From the NCBI RefSeq assembly GCF_021404465.1, contig NZ_JABFTT010000005.1, positions 248,001 through 312,000 of the forward strand: a stretch of 64,000 bases of DNA, written 5' to 3'. The notes under the pieces were generated by a model. The model was not told the DNA's origin and ran no database searches. It saw only the letters and a list, made by a program, of their open reading frames with translations. The first letter of the stretch is position 1. Every line of letters starts with the position of its first letter. This document shows positions 17,966 through 26,868 of the stretch, piece by piece. The DNA is from Billgrantia zhangzhouensis (GTDB lineage: Bacteria > Pseudomonadota > Gammaproteobacteria > Pseudomonadales > Halomonadaceae). Position numbers and translations under genes: made by a program.

Positions 17966-18622
17966 CTAAAGCTGCGCTTCGTCGCGATGACGCTCTCGCC
18001 GGCGTCCCATGCCCGGCACCCACTTCATGCAACTCTCGCCATGCTTGAGGCGCTTCTCGATAAAGCGTCGGGTGCGTCGCTGGCCTTCGCTGGTATCCGC
18101 CGACCATACCGCCAACGCCGCCAGGAACAGGCTGGTCAGGGCCATCTCCTCGATCTGGGCACGACGCGTGCCATAGCGGGCCTCGAGCCGGGCCGCCTCA
18201 CGCAGCCACTGTACGGTGCGCGAAAGGTCGAAGACCAGCGGTACCCAAGTATGCAGATGTGGCAGATGGGCCTTGGTACACAGCATCTGCACGGTGACGC
18301 GTCGGTGGGGCGCAAAGGTATCGAACCAGGCCTGCAGACAGTGCTCGATACGCACTCGCTCGGGCCAGTCGTCGAAGGTATCGGGCTTCTCGGCCAGCAT
18401 CGCGCGCCAGCCGCGCTCGAACCAGGCATTGGCCACGGCATCCATGTCGCGAAAGCGCTCCAGCACCACGGACATGGGCAGTCCCAGGCTGCGGGCCACC
18501 TCGGAGAGGCGCACCGCCTGCCAGCCTCGCTCCTCGGCCTGACGCACGGCCTCGTCGACGACACGGTCGGCGAACGCGCTACCCTGAGATTCGGAGGAAT
18601 CCTGAATCGCGATCATGGTCAT
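17966..18622 (-). CDS. TetR-like regulator (COQ9-like C-terminal region)
   Basis: A 218-residue protein. The start at 18622 was preferred over 18655 because AGAGGG lies seven bases upstream of it. Residues about 15-65 form a TetR-type DNA-binding domain (VVDEAVRQAEERGWQAVRLSEVARSLGLPMSVVLERFRD). The remainder is an all-helical ligand/dimerisation domain with a pattern (HCLQAWFDTFAPHRR, then FIEKRLKHGE) that recalls the COQ9/TetR-like proteins. No obvious target gene is divergent. It could be a transcriptional repressor or a lipid-binding relative of TetR that has lost regulation. Confidence 0.75.
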   Translation of the reverse strand: MTMIAIQDSSESQGSAFADRVVDEAVRQAEERGWQAVRLSEVARSLGLPMSVVLERFRDMDAVANAWFERGWRAMLAEKPDTFDDWPERVRIEHCLQAWFDTFAPHRRVTVQMLCTKAHLPHLHTWVPLVFDLSRTVQWLREAARLEARYGTRRAQIEEMALTSLFLAALAVWSADTSEGQRRTRRFIEKRLKHGESCMKWVPGMGRRRERHRDEAQL

Positions 18623-18734
18623 GGCGAGCCCTCTGATTGCGGCTGGTTCTGTCATGCAGCATAGACCGGATTCCCGTCCTGGCCATCAGGCCGCTCGGAG
18701 GCCTGGGTGAGGTTTCATCCTCAGCGCAACGCCG

Positions 18735-19940
18735 TCAGAGAGAACTTCCACAGGCCACACCGGAGGCCCATGCCCATTGGAAGTTGTAGCCGCCGAGTTC
18801 GCCGGTAACGTCGAGCACCTCGCCGATGAAGCGCAGTTGGGGCAGCCCTTCGACGCTGAAATCCCGTGATGAGATCGAGCGGGTGTCAACGCCGCCCAGG
18901 GTAACCTCGGCGGTACGCCAGCCTTCGGTGCCAGCGGGTTTCAGGCGCCAAGCGCCTAGCCGTTCCCGCCACGCCGCAATACGGGCATTGGAGCACTCCG
19001 CCAGGATGGGGTCTTCCCCGTGCCACTCCACCAGCGCCTGGGCCAGGCGCCGGGGCAGGCGCTCCGCGAGCCAGGTCGAAAGCTGGCGGCGTGGTGTCGC
19101 CTGACGAGCCTCAGCGAGCGCAGCGAACAGGTCCAGCCCGGGAAACAGGTCGATCTCGAGTTCGTCGCCGGGCTGCCAGTAGCTCGAGATCTGCAGCATA
19201 CCGGGGCCGGAGAGGCCACGATGGGTGAACAGCATCGGCTCACGATAGCATCGTGCGCGCCCCGGCCCCAGCCGCTGGCCGTCGCGCACCGCGCTCACCG
19301 CCACCTCGCAGGCCACCCCAGCCAGATCGGCCGCCCGCACCTTCCACTGCGAGGTCAGGGTAAAAGGCACCAGGGCTGGGCGCGTTACGGTCACCTCCAA
19401 GCCGAACTGGCGGGCAACATCATAGCCGAAACCGGTAGCTCCCATGGTGGGAATCGAGAGTCCGCCGGTGGCGATCACTACCGCCCCCGCCTCGATGCGC
19501 CCGGCGGACGTCTCGAGCCGCATGCCCTCGCCTGCCCTCTCGATGCGTTCCACGACACTCTTCAGGCGCAGTTCCACCCCGGCCCACTCGCATTCGGTGA
19601 GCAGCACGTCGAGCAATTCCTTGGCGGAGTGCGCACAGAACAACTGCCCCGGTGCCTTCTCCACGTAATCGAGGCCATGACGCTCCACCAGCTCGACGAA
19701 GTGCTCGGGGCGGTAGCGTTTCAGGGCCGAGATGCAGAAGTGAGGGTTGGCGGAGAAGAAATTGGCGGGTCCGGTGGCCAGATTGGTGAAGTTGCAGCGC
19801 CCGCCCCCGGACATCAGGATTTTCTTGCCCGGCTTGTTGGCATGATCGAGAACCAGCACCCGCCGCCCGGCATAACCCGCCGTGAGGGCACACATCAGTC
19901 CGGCAGCACCCGCGCCAATCACCACCACATCCGCTTGCAT
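18735..19940 (-). CDS. NAD(P)/FAD-dependent oxidoreductase, BaiN/HI0933 family
   Basis: A 401-residue flavoprotein from the ATG at 19940, chosen because the Rossmann motif VVVIGAGAAGLMCALTAG then begins at residue 5 and an AAGTGAG site lies upstream. Features are the HI0933/YhiN hallmarks: NKPGKKILMSGGGRCNFTN near residue 45, VIATGGLSIPTMGATGFGYDVA mid-protein and GEVLDVTGELGGYNFQWAWASG at the C-terminus. Family members are cytoplasmic FAD enzymes; some anaerobes use the relative BaiN in bile acid metabolism, but the role in most proteobacteria is unknown. Confidence 0.9.
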   Translation of the reverse strand: MQADVVVIGAGAAGLMCALTAGYAGRRVLVLDHANKPGKKILMSGGGRCNFTNLATGPANFFSANPHFCISALKRYRPEHFVELVERHGLDYVEKAPGQLFCAHSAKELLDVLLTECEWAGVELRLKSVVERIERAGEGMRLETSAGRIEAGAVVIATGGLSIPTMGATGFGYDVARQFGLEVTVTRPALVPFTLTSQWKVRAADLAGVACEVAVSAVRDGQRLGPGRARCYREPMLFTHRGLSGPGMLQISSYWQPGDELEIDLFPGLDLFAALAEARQATPRRQLSTWLAERLPRRLAQALVEWHGEDPILAECSNARIAAWRERLGAWRLKPAGTEGWRTAEVTLGGVDTRSISSRDFSVEGLPQLRFIGEVLDVTGELGGYNFQWAWASGVACGSSL

Positions 19941-20331
19941 GCTCACTTGCGTCGCCCATCGGGTTGCCACTTCGAGGCTGCGCATTCTAGCAGTTGTCAG
20001 CGGGCAAACCCACGGCGGGAGAACGTGTCGCCTCGGTGCCTTTGCTGATGCTCACCCCAGCCCATTCGGAGAATCTCGCGGTATGAGACGTCGTGGTCGT
20101 TACACTGCAGTTACGCTTGGAGAACCTGTGAGTGCGCGACATGGTACAGGAAGGTAAAGCTATGCAAAAACTGTACAATCAAAGCCACGAAGTAAATAGC
20201 ATATTGCGAATTTGTTGTCACATTGGTTGGTGGAAGCATGAGTAGCCTGTTAAGGAAAGGAAGATCCTGCTTCCTGGAACGCCAAAGGAGCTGGCGTCCG
20301 TCGCGCCCCGAAAACCACGACAAGAGCCCCC
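19941..20331. other. 391-base spacer between divergent genes, AT-rich core
   Basis: No gene is seen. The part from about 20,150 to 20,250 is distinctly AT-rich compared with both flanks and includes TACAAT at 20174-20179, a possible -10 box without a convincing -35. It separates the minus-strand flavoprotein from the plus-strand efflux operon and probably holds both promoters and regulatory sites for the pump. No efflux regulator is adjacent. Confidence 0.45.
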
Positions 20332-21471
20332 ATGAACACATCGCGCTGTTTCCTTCTCACTTCGGTCCGGCGACTGGCACCGCTGGCCGGTCGGATATGC
20401 CTGGCTGCTTCCCTTACCCTCTTTACCCTTGCCTTGGCCACCAGCCCACCCGTGGCGGCCCAGGAGCGCACCGCAGTGATCGGCGCCCGCGCCGACATCC
20501 GCCCCTGGTCCGACCCGCTGGAGGCGCTTGGCACCCTGCGCGCCGACGAAAGCGTGACGCTCTCGGCCACGGTGACCGAAATCATCGCCGAGCTGAACTT
20601 TCGCGACGGTGAAGCCGTGGAGGCCGGCCAACTACTGATCCGCCTGGAGGACAGCGAGGAGCGCGCCCAGCTGCGTGTCGCCCAGGCGCTGCGCGATGAA
20701 CGCCGCAGCGCCGTGGACCGCCTCTCCCAGTTGCAAAGCCGCAACATGGCGCCACGCGCCGACGTGGAAGACAGCCAGGCACGCCTGCGCCAGGTGGAGG
20801 CCGAAATTCAGGGGCTGGAGGCGCGACTGACCAACTACCGCCTGCGCGCCCCCTTCGATGGCGTAGTGGGGTTTCGCAATATCAGCGTGGGCAGCCTGGT
20901 CACGCCAGGCACCGAGCTGGTCACACTGGACAAGCTCGACGTGATGAAGCTCGATTTCAGCGTGCCGGAAGTCTACCTGGCGCTCCTTTCCCCCGGGCTG
21001 AAACTGTCGGCACGCAGCGTGGCCTTTCCCGAAGAGATCTTTGAAGGGGAAGTGGCCAGCATCGGCTCCCGCGTCGACCCGGTGAGCCGCAGTATCACGG
21101 TACGTGCCGAGATCGACAATCCCGAGCTGCGGCTGCGACCGGGCATGCTGATGGAAGTCGTGTTGCAGCGCAGTCCACGGCAGGCCGTGGTGGTACCCGA
21201 ATCGGCGTTGATCCCCAGTGGCGACCGCCAGTACGTGCTAGTGATCGACGAGGCCGACGAGAACCGCCTGGAGCGCCGTGAAGTGCGTGTCGGCGAGCGT
21301 CGCACCGGCCAGGCCGAGATCATCGATGGGCTCATGCCCGACGAACTAGTGGTCTCCCATGGCGTACAGCGAGCCCGTGAAGGGGACCGCGTACGGCTGC
21401 TGGGAATCGCCAGCGAGGAGAATTCCATTCGCGAGATTCTCGAGGCGCACCGTGAGGAGGGTGAAGCCTGA
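20332..21471 (+). CDS. RND efflux periplasmic adaptor (membrane fusion protein)
   Basis: A 379-residue adaptor. A signal peptide is present at about residues 1-44, ending PPVAAQE. The HlyD/AcrA layout follows: a split lipoyl domain (FRDGEAVEAGQLLIRLED and LRAPFDGVVGFRNISVGSLVTPGTEL), a short alpha-hairpin rich in Arg/Glu/Gln, a beta-barrel (RVDPVSRSITVRAEIDNPELRLRPGM) and a membrane-proximal domain. There is no lipobox Cys. It links the inner-membrane pump encoded next to an outer-membrane channel that is not encoded here, presumably TolC. Its stop overlaps the pump start. Confidence 0.93.
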   Translation: MNTSRCFLLTSVRRLAPLAGRICLAASLTLFTLALATSPPVAAQERTAVIGARADIRPWSDPLEALGTLRADESVTLSATVTEIIAELNFRDGEAVEAGQLLIRLEDSEERAQLRVAQALRDERRSAVDRLSQLQSRNMAPRADVEDSQARLRQVEAEIQGLEARLTNYRLRAPFDGVVGFRNISVGSLVTPGTELVTLDKLDVMKLDFSVPEVYLALLSPGLKLSARSVAFPEEIFEGEVASIGSRVDPVSRSITVRAEIDNPELRLRPGMLMEVVLQRSPRQAVVVPESALIPSGDRQYVLVIDEADENRLERREVRVGERRTGQAEIIDGLMPDELVVSHGVQRAREGDRVRLLGIASEENSIREILEAHREEGEA

Positions 21472-24400
21472 TGCGCCTGTCCGACGTTTCCGTCCAGCGG
21501 CCGGTACTGGCGACGGTACTGGCGCTGCTGATCGTGGCCTTCGGCCTGCTCTCGCTACAACGGCTGTCGCTGCAGGAGTATCCCTCCATTGACCCGCCGG
21601 TGGTCAGCATCGACACCCGCTACCCCGGCGCCGCCGCCAGCGTGGTCGAATCGCGCATCACCCAGGTGCTGGAAGATCGCATTGCCGGGATCGAGGGGAT
21701 CGAGGTGGTGACCTCCTCGAGCGAGGACGGCCGCTCGCGGATCGACATCGAGTTCAATCTCGCCATGGATATCGATGCAGCGGCCAACGATGTGCGCGAC
21801 CGTATCTCCGGTGCTCAGCGCAACCTGCCCGACGACGCCGATCCGCCCGAAGTGCAGAAGGCCGATTCCAGCGAGGAAGTCGTGGTGTGGCTGAGCCTCT
21901 CCGGCGAGGGTTATTCAATGCCGGAGCTGACCGACTACGCCAACCGCTATCTGGTCGACCGTCTCTCCGTGCAGCCCGGCGTGGCCCGGGTACGCGTGGG
22001 CGGCGGACGCGACTATGCCATGCGCGTGTGGATCGACCGCAACGCCCTGGCGGCGCGTAACCTCACCGTCGGCGACGTGGAGAATGCGCTGCGCGCGGAG
22101 AACGTCGAACTGCCCGCCGGCTCGCTGGAGTCCCGCGAGCGCCAATTCATCGTGCGCCTGCCGCGCGCCTTCGCTGCAGCGGCGGACTTCCAGCGCTTGG
22201 CTATTGGCCAGGGCAGCGACGGCTACCTGATCCGCCTGGGCGATGTTGCCCGGGTCGAGGTCGGCTCGGTGGACGACCGCTCGATCTTCCGCGCCAACGG
22301 CGTACCCATGGTGGGGCTCGGCCTGATGATGCAGTCCACCGCCAACGTGCTGGAGCTGTCCCAGGGCGTCCAGGCGGAGATGGAGCGGCTGCAGGCGACC
22401 CTGCCCGAGGGCATGGATCTGAGCCTGAACTTCGATGCCTCGGTGTTCGTCGCCGGCGCCATCGAGCAAGTAGTGCTGACGCTGTTCATCGCCATGGGCC
22501 TGGTGGTGGTGGTGATCTTCATGTTCCTCGGCAACGTGCGCACCACGCTGGTGCCCGCGGTTACCGTCCCCATCGCCATCATCGGCTCGTTCATCGCGCT
22601 GGCCGTGATGGGCTTTTCGATCAACCTGCTCACACTGCTGGCCCTGGTGCTGGCCATCGGCCTGATCGTCGACGATGCCATTGTGGTGCTCGAGAACATC
22701 AACCGGCGCATGCATGACTATGGCGAAACGCCACTGGTGGCGGCGTTTCGCGGCACCCGCCAGATCGCCTTTGCCGTCATCGCCACCACCTTGGTGCTGG
22801 TCGCAGTATTCGTGCCGTTGAGTTTCCTGCAGGGCAACGTGGGTCGCCTGTTCTCCGAGTTCGCCCTGACCATGGCGGCGGCGGTCGCCATCTCCAGCCT
22901 ATTGGCACTCACGCTCACGCCCATGATGGCGTCGAAGATTCTCAAGCCCAGCATGGGCGACAGCGCCGCAGCGCGCGCCGTCCAGTGGCTGCTCGAACGG
23001 TCGCAGCGCATCTACCGCACGCTGCTGGAGGCGGTGCTCAAGGCTCGCCTGGCGGTGCTGGCCGCATTCATCGGAGTGATCGCCGCGACCGCCTGGATGG
23101 CCGACCGGCTGCCCAACGAGTACACCCCGCAGGAGGATCGCGGCAACTTCATCATCCTGGTCAGCGGCCCCGAAGGCGCCACCTTCGACTACATGATGGA
23201 CTACATGGACGAGATCGAACTGCGCCTGCAGCCGCTGGTGGACTCGGGCGAGCTGGACCGGGTGGTGATCCGCGCCCCGCGGGGATTCGGCAATATCGAA
23301 AACTTCAACGGTGGCTTCGCCATCATCAACATGGCCGACTGGGGAGCACGCCGCAGCGCTTGGGAGATCATGGACGACGTGCGCGAACGCCTGGCCGACC
23401 TGCCCGGCGTGGAGGCCAGCCCGGTGATGCGCCAGGGCTTCGGCCAGCGCATTCGCAAGCCCGTGCAGTTCGTGCTCGGCGGCGGTACCTACGAGCAGTT
23501 GGCCGAATGGCGCGACCTGATGCTCGATCACATTCGCGAGCACAACCCGCGCCTGGCGGGCCTGGAAAGCGATTACCGCGAAACCCAGCCGCAGCTGCGC
23601 GTGGATATCGACTACGAGCGCGCGGCCTCCCTTGGTGTCACCGTCACCGAGATCGGACGTACGCTCGAGGTGTTACTGGGCGGGCGCAACGTGACCCGCT
23701 ACGTGGACGACGGCGAAGAATACGACGTCATCGTCGAGGGCGACCGGGCCCGGCAGAACAGCCCGCGCGCACTGGACAACATTCAGGTGCGCTCGGCCCG
23801 TTCGGGCGAGCTGATCCCGCTGGCCAGCCTGGTGACGCTAACCGATTTCGCCGGTGCCAGTACGCTCAACCGCTTCAACCGGATCCGCTCCATCACCATC
23901 GAGGCCAACCTGATAGACGGCTATCCACTCGGCGAAGCCCTCGAATACCTGGAGCAGACGGCCGCCGACATTCTCCCACCTGAAGCCCAGACCAACGTGG
24001 CCGGTCCCTCGCGGGACTACCGCGAAGCCAGCGGCGCCACCACTTTCCTGCTAGTACTGGGCGCGCTAGTGGTGTTCCTGGTACTGGCGGCGCAGTTCGA
24101 GAGCTTCGTGCACCCCTTCGTGATCATGCTCACCGTGCCCCTGGCCATGAGCGGCGCCCTGCTCGGCCTGCTGCTCACCGGCCAGTCGCTCAATATCTAC
24201 AGCCAGGTGGGCCTGGTCATGCTGATCGGACTGGCGGCCAAGAACGGCATTTTGATCGTGGAGTTCGCCAACCAGCTACGCGACCAAGGCCTGGCCTTCC
24301 GCGACGCCCTGCTCGAGGCTTCGGTGACCCGCCTGCGCCCCATCCTGATGACGGCGGTCACCACCATGGCCGGCTCCATCCCGCTGATCGTCTCCACCGG

Positions 24401-24587
24401 CGCGGGTTCCGAGTCGCGCATGGTGATCGGCACCGTGATCATGGCCGGGGTTGCCGCCGCCACGTTCTTCACGCTATTCGTGGTGCCGGTGGCCTACGAC
24501 CTCCTGGCCCGCCGCACCGGCTCGCCCGGAGAAGTCAGGCGTCGCCTGGAAACGGAGATGGCCGAGGCGCCCGCTGACCACTACTGA
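21471..24587 (+). CDS. RND multidrug efflux transporter, inner-membrane subunit
   Basis: A 1038-residue resistance-nodulation-division pump of the AcrB/MexB (HAE1) type, with 12 expected transmembrane helices and two large periplasmic loops. Proton relay residues are visible: the Asp pair in AIGLIVDDAIVVLENI (TM4) and the Lys in LIGLAAKNGILIVEFANQ (TM10). The N-terminus SDVSVQRPVLATVLALLIVAFG is standard. It trimerises in the inner membrane and works with the adaptor encoded upstream. The substrate range cannot be read from sequence. A very strong stem-loop follows. Confidence 0.95.
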   Translation: MRLSDVSVQRPVLATVLALLIVAFGLLSLQRLSLQEYPSIDPPVVSIDTRYPGAAASVVESRITQVLEDRIAGIEGIEVVTSSSEDGRSRIDIEFNLAMDIDAAANDVRDRISGAQRNLPDDADPPEVQKADSSEEVVVWLSLSGEGYSMPELTDYANRYLVDRLSVQPGVARVRVGGGRDYAMRVWIDRNALAARNLTVGDVENALRAENVELPAGSLESRERQFIVRLPRAFAAAADFQRLAIGQGSDGYLIRLGDVARVEVGSVDDRSIFRANGVPMVGLGLMMQSTANVLELSQGVQAEMERLQATLPEGMDLSLNFDASVFVAGAIEQVVLTLFIAMGLVVVVIFMFLGNVRTTLVPAVTVPIAIIGSFIALAVMGFSINLLTLLALVLAIGLIVDDAIVVLENINRRMHDYGETPLVAAFRGTRQIAFAVIATTLVLVAVFVPLSFLQGNVGRLFSEFALTMAAAVAISSLLALTLTPMMASKILKPSMGDSAAARAVQWLLERSQRIYRTLLEAVLKARLAVLAAFIGVIAATAWMADRLPNEYTPQEDRGNFIILVSGPEGATFDYMMDYMDEIELRLQPLVDSGELDRVVIRAPRGFGNIENFNGGFAIINMADWGARRSAWEIMDDVRERLADLPGVEASPVMRQGFGQRIRKPVQFVLGGGTYEQLAEWRDLMLDHIREHNPRLAGLESDYRETQPQLRVDIDYERAASLGVTVTEIGRTLEVLLGGRNVTRYVDDGEEYDVIVEGDRARQNSPRALDNIQVRSARSGELIPLASLVTLTDFAGASTLNRFNRIRSITIEANLIDGYPLGEALEYLEQTAADILPPEAQTNVAGPSRDYREASGATTFLLVLGALVVFLVLAAQFESFVHPFVIMLTVPLAMSGALLGLLLTGQSLNIYSQVGLVMLIGLAAKNGILIVEFANQLRDQGLAFRDALLEASVTRLRPILMTAVTTMAGSIPLIVSTGAGSESRMVIGTVIMAGVAAATFFTLFVVPVAYDLLARRTGSPGEVRRRLETEMAEAPADHY

Positions 24588-24610
24588 GTACGGCGTGGGC
24601 GCCCCTTATC

Positions 24611-24660
24611 CCCCCATAACGACACAGGCCACCCAAGGGTGGCCTGTGTCGTTATGGGGG
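24611..24660. terminator. bidirectional terminator with a perfect 24-bp stem
   Basis: Positions 24611-24634 and 24637-24660 are exact reverse complements, separated by only AA. The arm begins CCCCCATAACGACACAGGCC. It lies 24 bases after the efflux pump stop and 8 bases before the convergent DUF3617 gene's stop, so it ends both transcripts. No T tail is needed for a convergent stem of this strength, but it is unusually long and exact. Confidence 0.85.
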
Positions 24661-24667
24661 GAAGCTA

Positions 24668-25093
24668 TCAACAGTCGCCGAGCCGCTCACCCTCGATGGT
24701 GGTTTCCAGCTGCATCTGGCCCATCGGCGATTCGGTATCGATGCTCACGTTGCCTTCGACACTCTCGCCCAGGAAGGTCATGCTGCCGTCGATGTTGGCC
24801 TCGCCACCCTCGGCGTGGCAGACCATGCGATAGTCGATGCCATCGGCGGAGACGTTGTGCTCCAGCAGCTCACAGCCTTCCTCCACTTCCAGGAACTGGA
24901 AGTCGGCATCGTCGAGGTCGCCCTGCACGATGCACTCCTGGTGGCTTTCTGTCTGATCGGGAATCGGCACGTCACCCCTGACCGAGGTGGTGCTGGTGAA
25001 CTGCCACTGGCCAGGCACGATGTTGGGCGTTTCGGCCAGGGCCGACAGCGGAAGCGCCAGCACGGCAGCGGCAAGCAAGGGTCGGAAGGGCAT
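24668..25093 (-). CDS. DUF3617 family periplasmic protein
   Basis: A 141-residue exported protein from the ATG at 25093, which has a GGAG site at a good distance. The signal peptide is residues 1-20 (MPFRPLLAAAVLALPLSALA). The mature protein starts ETPNIVPGQWQFTSTTSVRG, the DUF3617 opening (G-x-W-x-x-x), and has four Cys (C54, C73, C92 and the C-terminal one, by rough count), probably forming disulfides. The function of the family is unknown. It is convergent with the efflux pump. Confidence 0.85.
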   Translation of the reverse strand: MPFRPLLAAAVLALPLSALAETPNIVPGQWQFTSTTSVRGDVPIPDQTESHQECIVQGDLDDADFQFLEVEEGCELLEHNVSADGIDYRMVCHAEGGEANIDGSMTFLGESVEGNVSIDTESPMGQMQLETTIEGERLGDC

Positions 25094-25206
25094 GCAGTTC
25101 TCCATTTTTTGAATAGACATGGCAGGAAGGGGAACTCCTTTCCCGCGACACGATTCGTTCAGCTTACCTCAGCAGCGGCATCGAACGCGACACGCCCCCC
25201 ACGGAA

Positions 25207-25326
25207 TCAGGAGAGAATGGTGTCCGTTTCGTCCAGCCCCAGCTCTTCCATGGCCAACGGGCGCCCGAACAGGTAGCCCTGGAACGCCTGGCACATCTGC
25301 TCTCGACGCCGCCCCTTCGTTTCCAT
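25207..25326 (-). pseudogene. C-terminal remnant of an EAL-domain (c-di-GMP phosphodiesterase) gene
   Basis: A 39-codon minus-strand frame encodes CQAFQGYLFGRPLAMEELG and ends DETDTILS before TGA. Gln-Gly-Tyr-x-Phe-Gly-Arg-Pro followed by a short acidic tail is the end of EAL domains. Everything upstream (the catalytic EAL motif, metal ligands and any GGDEF part) is missing; the frame before METKGRRREQ has no homology. It is the relic of a truncated phosphodiesterase gene and marks the left edge of the accessory strip. Confidence 0.7.
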
Positions 25327-25806
25327 GGCAGCCAACCTTTCATCACCTTGAAAGCAAAGCAGCAAAAGCAAAGACTTCGCCCCAAGGCAACGGCTTTTCC
25401 AAGCATGAAATATCTAGCGGTGGGAACAAATAAGGAGGAAAAGGATGAGGTACCTGGTTACCAGGAACTAGAATGTAAGAGCCCGGCCTTACGGCCGGGC
25501 AAACTCCGGCGTCCTTGCTATCATCGCGATCATCCTGACCGCGCATCCTTGGTCATTGCATCGTCCTGATCCGGCATCCTTGCAGAGCTTCCTTGCTCTT
25601 GATGGCATCATGGCAGCCTTTCGGCAACGCACCGTTAACCTGGGATAAGCTTTCTTGTAGGAAATAACTGACAAATCATGTAGGAAATATTCCTACACCG
25701 AGAGGAGGTCCTGTGCCACTGCGCCAGGCGGGGTCAAGTGCGATGAGACACGATATTTTGGCGAACCCGCCAGAGACCGCGTGACCAAGCATCTCGCGCT
25801 CGGGCA
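25327..25806. other. 480-base intergenic stretch with a hairpin
   Basis: No gene is supported. A perfect stem-loop, GCCCGGCC-TTAC-GGCCGGGC, occupies 25481-25500. To its right the phrase CATCCTTG or GCGTCCTTG recurs around 25509, 25546 and 25576, giving a loosely repetitive C/T-rich tract. Base composition shifts from GC-rich to mixed. It looks like the joint between the old chromosome and the accessory strip. Confidence 0.5.
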
Positions 25807-26868
25807 TTACCGTCTCGAAGCAATCGAAACGACAAGGGCTGGCATACCACGAGAGCCACCCGCCATGAGACGGGCCGCCCGCTCCTGACGCAGATGATTG
25901 AGCACGGTCGGCATTGCGACCCTTGCCGCAAGGTATCCAGCCAAGATCGCTTCTTCGCGCTGCGCAGCACTTTTCACGTCAGTGATTTCGACTCTCGGTG
26001 CAATGAGCACGTCCGCCTCTGCACTCTCAACACCGCTGATAAGACAGGTTTGTGTCCGGCTGGCCCTGGCAATAGTCGTGAGGAAGGTGCTACCGCTTCG
26101 ATGAGGACTGTTGCAATAGATATCCACCCCAATAACCACTTCAGCACCCATCGCGCGAGCAAATCGCACTGGCACCAGGCTGGATATGCCACCGTCCACC
26201 AGCAGTCCCAGTGTGGATTCGACTGGCTGCATGCTACCGGGGATTGCCGCCGACGCCCGAATAGCCATGCCGACATCCCCCTTGTCGATGAGAACCGCTT
26301 CCCCGGTGTCGAGAATGGCCGCCACTGCACCAAACCTGCGCGGCATTTTCTCGATCGGCATGTTCTGCGCCATATCGGACGCCCATTTCGCCAGAGCGTC
26401 CCCACGTAAAAGTGAGGTGGTACTAAGTCTCCAATCGGTGAGGCTCGACACATCGAGATTTCCCGCCGCCTGCCTAATCTCCTCAATGGTTCTGCCACTT
26501 GAATACGCGGCGCCAATGATTGAACCGGCAGATGTGCCTGCCACCACTTCGACGTTTATTCCGAACTCCTCCAACGCCTGGAGAACACCTATATGCGCGT
26601 AGCCCCGCAACCCGCCTCCGCCCAGAGCAAGCCCGATGACGGGTGCCGAGGGTCCCGCCTTATGTGGCAGTGATCCTGCGCTTCGTATGTCATCGAGCGT
26701 GCTCGGCGATGGCTGCTCTCCAATGGATGTCTTGTGGAAGATGCTGCATCCAGTGAGAATCGCGGCTACAACTGCGATGGCAAGGCCAGCTCCAAACCAC
26801 CGGGACCGCCATTGGCCTTCGCGAACAAAGCCGCAGTGCCCCTTTCCTCGCGCTTTCATCACTGTCAC
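25807..26868 (-). CDS. patatin-like phospholipase lipoprotein (RssA-like)
   Basis: A 353-residue protein starting at GTG 26868. The N-terminal segment FGAGLAIAVVAAILTGCSIF is a lipoprotein signal with lipobox LTGC, so it should be lipid-anchored. The patatin fold follows: oxyanion hole GLALGGGGLRGYAHIGVL, nucleophile Ser in GTSAGS and the catalytic Asp in VDGGISS. Patatin enzymes hydrolyse acyl esters of phospholipids. The GTGA overlap with the upstream epimerase gene shows an operon. Its codon use is less GC-biased than the neighbouring core genes, consistent with acquired DNA. Confidence 0.9.
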   Translation of the reverse strand: MTVMKARGKGHCGFVREGQWRSRWFGAGLAIAVVAAILTGCSIFHKTSIGEQPSPSTLDDIRSAGSLPHKAGPSAPVIGLALGGGGLRGYAHIGVLQALEEFGINVEVVAGTSAGSIIGAAYSSGRTIEEIRQAAGNLDVSSLTDWRLSTTSLLRGDALAKWASDMAQNMPIEKMPRRFGAVAAILDTGEAVLIDKGDVGMAIRASAAIPGSMQPVESTLGLLVDGGISSLVPVRFARAMGAEVVIGVDIYCNSPHRSGSTFLTTIARASRTQTCLISGVESAEADVLIAPRVEITDVKSAAQREEAILAGYLAARVAMPTVLNHLRQERAARLMAGGSRGMPALVVSIASRR

